Origin: Verrucomicrobiota bacterium | GTDB taxonomy: Bacteria; Verrucomicrobiota; Verrucomicrobiia; Chthoniobacterales; UBA10450 | NCBI GenBank assembly: GCA_003219395.1 | Contig: QHOR01000197.1 | Location: forward strand, 1-9,205 | Direction: 5' to 3' | DNA length: 9,205 nucleotides | Shown here: one piece after another, positions 5,938 through 9,205 of the stretch | Layout of the letters: every line of letters begins with the position of its first letter | Position numbering within the stretch: position 1 is the stretch's first letter | Translations under genes and position numbers: made by a program | The notes under the pieces: model-generated | What the model was told of the DNA's origin: nothing | Database searches by the model: none | What the model saw: the letters and a program-made list of their open reading frames with translations, nothing else

Positions 5938-6383
5938 TCACCGGGCGGGCAATGATCGGGACTGGAACGAGTAGTGATCGCCCCGGTTGCAGGCGGGCAA
6001 GTATGTCTCGACTCCCAAGGCCATGTGCCAGAGCCTGTTCGTCGGAACGTGGATCAACGAATAATCCGGCCCATGCGCTCGTGGTTTCGGCTCGCCGTCG
6101 CCGACCATCTTGCGAAGCGTCCGGTGGCAATAATCAAGCTCAATATCGCTTAGGTCTGCCGGGAAGCGTCGGTGCCATCGCGCTGCCGGTGGCTTGCCCG
6201 CGGCGTACCATGCGGCGCAGAGAACCAAATCGCTCGAGCCAAACAGGCCGTGTTTATTCGCTGCCAGTACGGCAGCGTCCGCAGCTTCGTTCGGCTTTCG
6301 CCAGACCAGCAAAATCTCGTCATCGGTACACGCTGACCGGCTTCTAGCTTTTCAATGCGGGTGATGATGTTGCGAGACGTCAT
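5938..6383 (-). pseudogene. Frameshifted conserved hypothetical protein
   Basis: An ATG at 6383, preceded by AGGGA, opens MTSRNIITRIEKLEAGQRVP. Near 6325 the expected continuation moves to another frame, which reads DDEILLVWRKPNEAADAAV and later DLSDIELDYCHRTLRKMV and LWHMALGVET, ending at the TGA at 5938. Adding one base after GTACC would join both parts into one protein of about 148 aa. The joined product resembles a family of small rhizobial proteins that open with a basic/coiled MTxRN..RIEKLE segment, function unknown. The first frame continues to 6150 with no family features. It is either a true pseudogene or a sequencing error. Confidence 0.65.
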
Positions 6384-6456
6384 CGCAACGTCCCTGCCGG
6401 ATAACGCGCCGATATTTCTTTTCATCGCGGACCGATCGGCGTGAACCGGCCGGCCT

Positions 6457-6882
6457 TTACCCCTCCTCGCTCGGATGCACCCACTTGTAAGGCGCTATTT
6501 CGCGCGTCTCCGTCAGCTTGATCATGTGCACGGGCGGCGCCGAGCGGCCCTTTTTGCATGATCGACATTTCAACGCCGCCTCAAGTTTCCAAATCGGCGT
6601 ATCGCGCGGCCGGCGGACGTCGCCAAGCGGCAGGCTCGCGCGCGTCTTACACCGATTACATTCGACCTCAAGCCAACCGAGCCCACCGTTGATGCATTGC
6701 CCGATCGTCGGTGATGGCTGCGCCGGCCCGCCAAAGGCTTCCATTTGGAGCGACCAAGCTTCCGCTTCAGCGCGATCAGCCTCACGGGTGGCTTCTGCAG
6801 CGCGTTTGCGCGCCCCTTCCGCCCGTATCTTCGCGCCCATGAGAGGGCCGCCGTAGATCGTCTGCCGAGACTTGGTGCTCAT
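6457..6882 (-). CDS. Conserved hypothetical protein with Cys-pair zinc-ribbon-like motif
   Basis: The 141-aa product starts MSTKSRQTIYGGPLMG. An Ala/Glu/Arg-rich helix follows at about residues 14-46 (RKRAAEATREADRAEAEAW). The conserved core reads FGGPAQPSPTIGQCINGG, then LEVECNRCKTRASLPL and ALKCRSCKKGRSAPPVHMI. Two CxxC pairs (CNRC and CRSC), spaced about 30 residues apart, suggest a four-Cys zinc ribbon (inference). I recognise it as a protein common in Bradyrhizobium genomes, often in several copies, with no assigned function. The ATG at 6882 has no good ribosome site; a TTG three codons upstream is the alternative. It sits 73 bases upstream of the frameshifted gene on the same strand. 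Confidence 0.8.
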   Translation of the reverse strand: MSTKSRQTIYGGPLMGAKIRAEGARKRAAEATREADRAEAEAWSLQMEAFGGPAQPSPTIGQCINGGLGWLEVECNRCKTRASLPLGDVRRPRDTPIWKLEAALKCRSCKKGRSAPPVHMIKLTETREIAPYKWVHPSEEG

Positions 6883-6980
6883 GGGGGGCAACTACAGCGG
6901 TCCACCCCGCTGGAAGCAATGCTACTAGACTTTGGCGGCGTGAACGGCTTGCTGGCGCTACAGGTGGACTTAGCTCGGCC

Positions 6981-7160
6981 TTAGCGGCTCAGCGACCGTT
7001 CGACTCGCTTCCGGCTATTGCCGACTTTCTTGACCGCTTTTTTGACGGCCGGCTTGGAGCGCCCGGTCTTCCGCGCCTCATAGCGAACTTCGTAATCTTG
7101 GCCGCGTGCCACTCGCGCACGGTCCCGTTTACGTCCGCGGCTGCTCTGCTTCTTGGCCAT
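6981..7160 (-). CDS. DUF3606 domain-containing small basic protein
   Basis: The 59-aa product has an N-terminus MAKKQSSRGRKRDRARVARG and then the DUF3606 core DYEVRYEARKTGRSKPAVKK followed by AVKKVGNSRKRVERSLSR. In DUF3606 proteins the pattern xDYEVRYW.KKFG....L..AV..VG.S...V is usual; here the usual Trp is replaced and the protein is unusually basic. The ATG at 7160 follows a strong AAAGGAGA ribosome site (7168-7175), which decides it over the longer frame starting at 7250. An EcfG-type promoter lies immediately upstream, so it is probably part of the general stress response. Molecular function is unknown; the high Lys/Arg content would allow nucleic-acid binding (inference). Confidence 0.85.
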   Translation of the reverse strand: MAKKQSSRGRKRDRARVARGQDYEVRYEARKTGRSKPAVKKAVKKVGNSRKRVERSLSR

Positions 7161-7171
7161 CCGATCATCTC

Positions 7172-7183
7172 CTTTGTACAAAG
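7172..7183. repeat. 12-bp palindrome at the DUF3606 ribosome site
   Basis: CTTTGTACAAAG is a perfect palindrome that overlaps the DUF3606 ribosome site and the predicted transcript start. It could be an operator, but with a 12-base site a chance origin is possible. Confidence 0.3.
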
Positions 7184-7185
7184 CC

Positions 7186-7211
7186 AACGTGTGGCAAAGG
7201 CCAGAAGTTCC
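7186..7211 (-). promoter_or_regulatory. EcfG (general stress response sigma factor) promoter
   Basis: On the minus strand GGAAC (7211-7207) is followed after exactly 17 bases by CGTT (7189-7186). This matches the alphaproteobacterial EcfG consensus GGAAC-N16/17-CGTT perfectly. The transcript would start near 7180, with the ribosome site and ATG of the DUF3606 gene about 20 bases on. Confidence 0.75.
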
Positions 7212-7280
7212 GTGGTTGACCGGAACGAATCCACGCCGTCCGCCTTTCAATCTGCTTCGTGTGGCGTTGGAGTTTGCGTG

Positions 7281-7628
7281 ATGCGTAGTTCACCGTCGAT
7301 CATTCCCGCCATCGATCGGGATGTCTATCTCGTGCTCGAGGACTACGGCCGGCACGGAAGGGCTTGGTGCGAAGCTGATGTCGGAAAGGCCGACCTCGAA
7401 ACCGTTGTCAGTGGTCTATTAGAATGCCAATTCAGCAACCCGGTCCGCGTAATCGGTTTCAACACGGCTGAGGGATGGTCCCGTGACGTTTCCGAAGACG
7501 TTGCGCGCGAGCTGCGCCAGCGCTGTGCCGATCAGGACCGTGATCCCCCGGATTTCCTGACGGAGTTCGTGGAGCGGTACGAAAAGCCAGATCGCTCCGT
7601 CCAATTGCCCCTGCCCATCGGCTCCTGA
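7281..7628 (+). CDS. Conserved hypothetical protein (FNTAEGWSRD family), 115 aa
   Basis: From ATG 7281 (GGAG at 7269-7272) the product reads MRSSPSIIPAIDRDVYLVLE and continues with a GRAW segment, then VVSGLLECQFSNPVRVIGFN and TAEGWSRDVSEDVARELRQR. It closes with PPDFLTEFVERYEKPDRSVQ. No signal peptide or membrane span is present; it looks cytosolic, alpha/beta. I recognise it as a common Bradyrhizobium protein without known function. It is divergent from the DUF3606 gene. The frame is open back to 7098, but that part is antisense to the DUF3606 gene and is not used. The C-terminal end of a paralogue lies at the right edge (9086-9205). Confidence 0.8.
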   Translation: MRSSPSIIPAIDRDVYLVLEDYGRHGRAWCEADVGKADLETVVSGLLECQFSNPVRVIGFNTAEGWSRDVSEDVARELRQRCADQDRDPPDFLTEFVERYEKPDRSVQLPLPIGS

Positions 7629-7670
7629 GGGACTCGCAATTACGGCGCTCTTCGGTTATCTAGCCGCGCC

Positions 7671-8138
7671 ATGTTGCGTAGAGTTGCGGACCGGCGCCCC
7701 TCCGGATTTGTCGAACCATGCCGGCCATCCAAGGCTAGCGCGCCGCCTTCCGGCCCTGAGTGGGTTCACGAGATAAAACACGACGGCTTTCGGCTGCTCA
7801 TGCGCCGTGTGGGCGCGCGTGTGCGTTGCTTCACGCGTGGCGGGTACGACTGGGCCGACCGATTCCCCGCCATTGTGGAAGCGGCCAGGACCATGAAGGC
7901 GGTTTCATTCCTGATCGACGGCGAGGCTGTGATTTGCCGCGACGATGGCATTTCAGACTTCAACGCGCTGTGCAGCCTGCGCGGAGATCATGACGTGAGC
8001 TGGTTGTTTTCGACCTGATGCAGCTCGCCGGCGTGGATCTGCGGGACCATCGGTTGGTTGACCGAAGCCTGCTTACCGCCAACAATCCTCGGCTCACGGT
8101 CAGTTTACCTCCAACGCTGTCCAGGCTCGAATAATTCG
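7671..8138 (+). pseudogene. ATP-dependent DNA ligase remnant, N-terminal half (motifs I and III)
   Basis: From ATG 7671 the frame reads GFVEPCRPSKASAPPSGPEW, then VHEIKHDGFRLL. KHDGFR is ligase motif I, with Lys36 as the residue that accepts AMP. SFLIDGEAVICRD is motif III. The frame stops at 8018, but about base 7996 the similarity moves to a second frame reading ELVVFDLMQLAGVDLRDHRL, which ends at a TAA at 8136. One missing base after GACGT explains the shift. Similarity fades by about 8080, before motifs IV and V. Family members of this kind are small ligase/adenylyltransferase domains of about 200 aa found next to Ku/LigD-type repair in rhizobia. No Ku gene is seen here. This copy is inactive. 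Confidence 0.8.
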
Positions 8139-8190
8139 GCTGCCGAAGTGTTGTATGGCTTGGGGCAGAGGTGAGGAAGGGAAAAGCACG

Positions 8191-8718
8191 ATGCGGAAAA
8201 CCATAATTGCATTGTTCGCACTGGCAGCGATCGGCCTGGTTCAGCCAACCGCGGCGTCCGCTCGTGGGGGTGGCGGCGGTGGCGGCGGTCACGGAGGCGG
8301 CTTTGGCGGCGGCGGCGGTCACGGAGGCGGCCTTGGCGGTGGCGGCGGTGCCGGTGGCGGCGGTCACGGAGGCGGCTTCCACGGTGGTGGATTTGGTGGC
8401 GGTGGTTTCCATTCAGCGGCTATTGGCGGCGGAGGTTTCCGCTCGGCCGCTATTGGGAGTGGTGGATTTCGCAGTGGAGCTTTCACCGCCCATGGTTTTC
8501 GAGGCGCTGGTTTTCACCAGGGCTTCCGCCACGGGCGGCGATTTGCGTTCGGTGCATTTGCACTCGGAGTAGGCTACCCGTACGGTTACGGTGACTATTA
8601 TCCCTACGACTATGCCTACGACGATGGCTACTATGGCTATGGCGACTGCTACTTGGTGCAGCGACGCGTGCTCACCCGGTATGGCTGGCGTATCCGGCCT
8701 GTGCAGGTATGCGGCTAG
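8191..8718 (+). CDS. Exported glycine-rich protein, 175 aa
   Basis: The ATG at 8191 follows GAAGGGA; the frame is open to 8155, but that extension has no ribosome site and would bury the signal peptide. The product begins MRKTIIALFALAAIGLVQPT and a likely signal peptidase site at AASA. A Gly/His block follows (about residues 25-75, repeats of GGGGHGGGF/L), then degenerate repeats of the type GGGFRSAAIG (about 71-110), and a Tyr-rich segment (GYPYGYGDYYPYDYAYDDGY). The C-terminus, CYLVQRRVLTRYGWRIRPVQ followed by VCG, has two Cys that could pair. Such proteins are common and uncharacterised in Bradyrhizobium; an extracellular or envelope structural role is inference. A terminator follows at 8766-8793. 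Confidence 0.85.
   Translation: MRKTIIALFALAAIGLVQPTAASARGGGGGGGGHGGGFGGGGGHGGGLGGGGGAGGGGHGGGFHGGGFGGGGFHSAAIGGGGFRSAAIGSGGFRSGAFTAHGFRGAGFHQGFRHGRRFAFGAFALGVGYPYGYGDYYPYDYAYDDGYYGYGDCYLVQRRVLTRYGWRIRPVQVCG
8284..8376 (+). repeat. Three exact copies of an 18-bp unit inside the Gly-rich gene
   Basis: GGCGGTCACGGAGGCGGC occurs exactly at 8284-8301, 8314-8331 and 8359-8376. The spacings of 30 and 45 bases keep the reading frame, so copy number could change by slippage without breaking the protein. Confidence 0.85.
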
Positions 8719-8765
8719 TCCCTGGAGAGCAACCCAGCCCATTACACGCTACAGCCTGGAAACAA

Positions 8766-8793
8766 AAACCCGCCGGCGTGAACCGGCGGGTTT
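8766..8793. terminator. Rho-independent terminator, probably bidirectional
   Basis: AAACCCGCCGG (8766-8776) and CCGGCGGGTTT (8783-8793) form a perfect 11-bp stem with a six-base loop. Read from the plus strand it ends the Gly-rich gene with a short U-run. Read from the minus strand it has a longer U-run (TTTTTGTT) and would end transcription from the phasin fragment side. Confidence 0.85.
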
Positions 8794-8900
8794 GGTGCCA
8801 TCCTTTCTTATTTGACCTTTTCGATTTTCCAGCACTCGCCGCCCAAAAAGCATAAAACCAAGGCTCACTACCTAGGGCTTTTCTCGGACGCGAAAGCGAT

Positions 8901-9107
8901 TCAGGCGGCCGGCTTCAACGCATTGGCCTTGATCGGCTCGGCGGTCTCGGTCGCGATCTTCTGGGTCAATTCGCCAAGCTCCTTGGCCTGTACCGTGAAT
9001 GCCTCGTACTGGTTGCGCGCGTGGGAGGTCCACAGCTCCAGCGCCTCAGAGGGCGACTTGATGCCCAACAGTTCCACGCCGGACCTCACGCCTTGGCGCT
9101 CTCGCAC
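8901..9107 (-). pseudogene. Truncated phasin (C-terminal part)
   Basis: The frame ends at a TGA at 8901 and encodes GIKSPSEALELWTSHARNQY, EAFTVQAKELGELTQKIATE and TAEPIKANALKPAA. This is the distal part of a phasin, the amphipathic coiled helix that coats polyhydroxyalkanoate granules: conserved features are the K(S/D)xxEALEL..xHAR.Q.EAF..Q.KEL pattern and a closing TAEPIK. Intact phasins are about 110-150 aa; only about 55 phasin-like residues remain. The N-terminal third is missing and the nominal GTG at 9107 lies inside the end of the preceding gene in another frame, without a ribosome site. Most likely a remnant produced by deletion that joined it to the FNTAEGWSRD paralogue. Confidence 0.7.
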
Positions 9108-9205
9108 CGCTCGACGAACGTCCGCAGGAATTCCGGCAGCTCACGTCCCTGGCTTGAGCAGCGCACACGCAGCTCCATCGCCACGACGTCCGAGATGTCG
9201 CGTGA
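9086..9205 (-). CDS. Paralogue of the 115-aa FNTAEGWSRD protein, C-terminal end only
   Basis: The frame enters from the right edge and ends at a TGA at 9086. It encodes SRDISDVVAMELRVRCSSQG, then RELPEFLRTFVERCESAKA. It aligns without gaps to SRDVSEDVARELRQRC... of the protein at 7281-7628, with more than half of about 34 positions identical and most others similar. The gene starts outside the window. Whether the whole gene is intact cannot be seen. Confidence 0.75.
   Translation of the reverse strand, partial: SRDISDVVAMELRVRCSSQGRELPEFLRTFVERCESAKA

Noticed and set aside
5960..5986. GGAAC-N16-GGTT as a second EcfG promoter
   Set aside because: The -10 differs from CGTT and it points antisense into the frameshifted gene.
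8284..8376. Regularly spaced repeats as a CRISPR-like array
   Set aside because: Repeats are 18 bases, in frame and encode Gly/His; they are part of a coding repeat, not an array.
7960..8412. 150-codon minus-strand ORF rich in Ala and Thr
   Set aside because: Its repeats are the antisense of the Gly-rich gene's codons and it runs across the ligase frameshift region.
1..9205. tRNA, rRNA, insertion sequence or CRISPR features
   Set aside because: No cloverleaf-type pattern, rRNA segment, transposase motif or terminal inverted repeats with target duplication could be recognised by reading.

Overview
The window looks like an accessory, low-density stretch of a Bradyrhizobium-type alphaproteobacterial chromosome (Nitrobacteraceae). 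This rests on recognition of protein families common in that group, not on a database search: a 141-aa Cys-pair protein, a 115-aa protein with the FNTAEGWSRD motif, a DUF3606 protein, a small rhizobial ATP-dependent DNA ligase in pieces, an exported ClpP-like protein with a CASSC motif, and a glycine-rich exported protein. Base composition is GC-rich. Regulatory sites of two alphaproteobacterial regulons can be read directly: FixK/FNR-type boxes (TTGA-N6-TCAA) and an EcfG stress sigma-factor promoter (GGAAC-N17-CGTT).

Layout. 1-1167: a small exported Cys protein runs off the left edge on the minus strand. A FixK-type box separates it from a 27-aa single-span membrane microprotein on the plus strand. 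A second FixK-type box lies upstream of a 95-aa glycine-rich hydrophobic protein. 1387-3239: two minus-strand genes, a DUF3616 protein and a DUF1080 (3-keto-disaccharide hydrolase-like) protein. 3434-4819: the C-terminal half of a decayed ATP-dependent DNA ligase, a gene-poor stretch, then two small predicted membrane proteins. 5111-5817: an exported ClpP-like protein with a possible coupled downstream ORF, behind a third FixK-type box that sits ideally spaced from a -10 element. 5938-6882: a frameshifted gene and an intact Cys-pair protein, both minus strand. 6981-7628: a DUF3606 gene with an EcfG promoter, divergent from the 115-aa FNTAEGWSRD protein. 7671-8138: the N-terminal half of a ligase gene, frameshifted. 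8191-8793: a glycine-rich exported protein and its terminator. 8901-9205: a truncated phasin next to the C-terminal end of a paralogue of the 115-aa protein.

How it fits together. I see no classical defence or biosynthetic system. The most coherent signal is regulatory. Three FixK/FNR-type boxes flank small exported or membrane proteins of unknown function, suggesting a scattered low-oxygen response set, and the DUF3606 gene looks part of the general stress response. The rest shows erosion: two complementary ligase halves in swapped order, a frameshifted gene and a phasin/paralogue junction.
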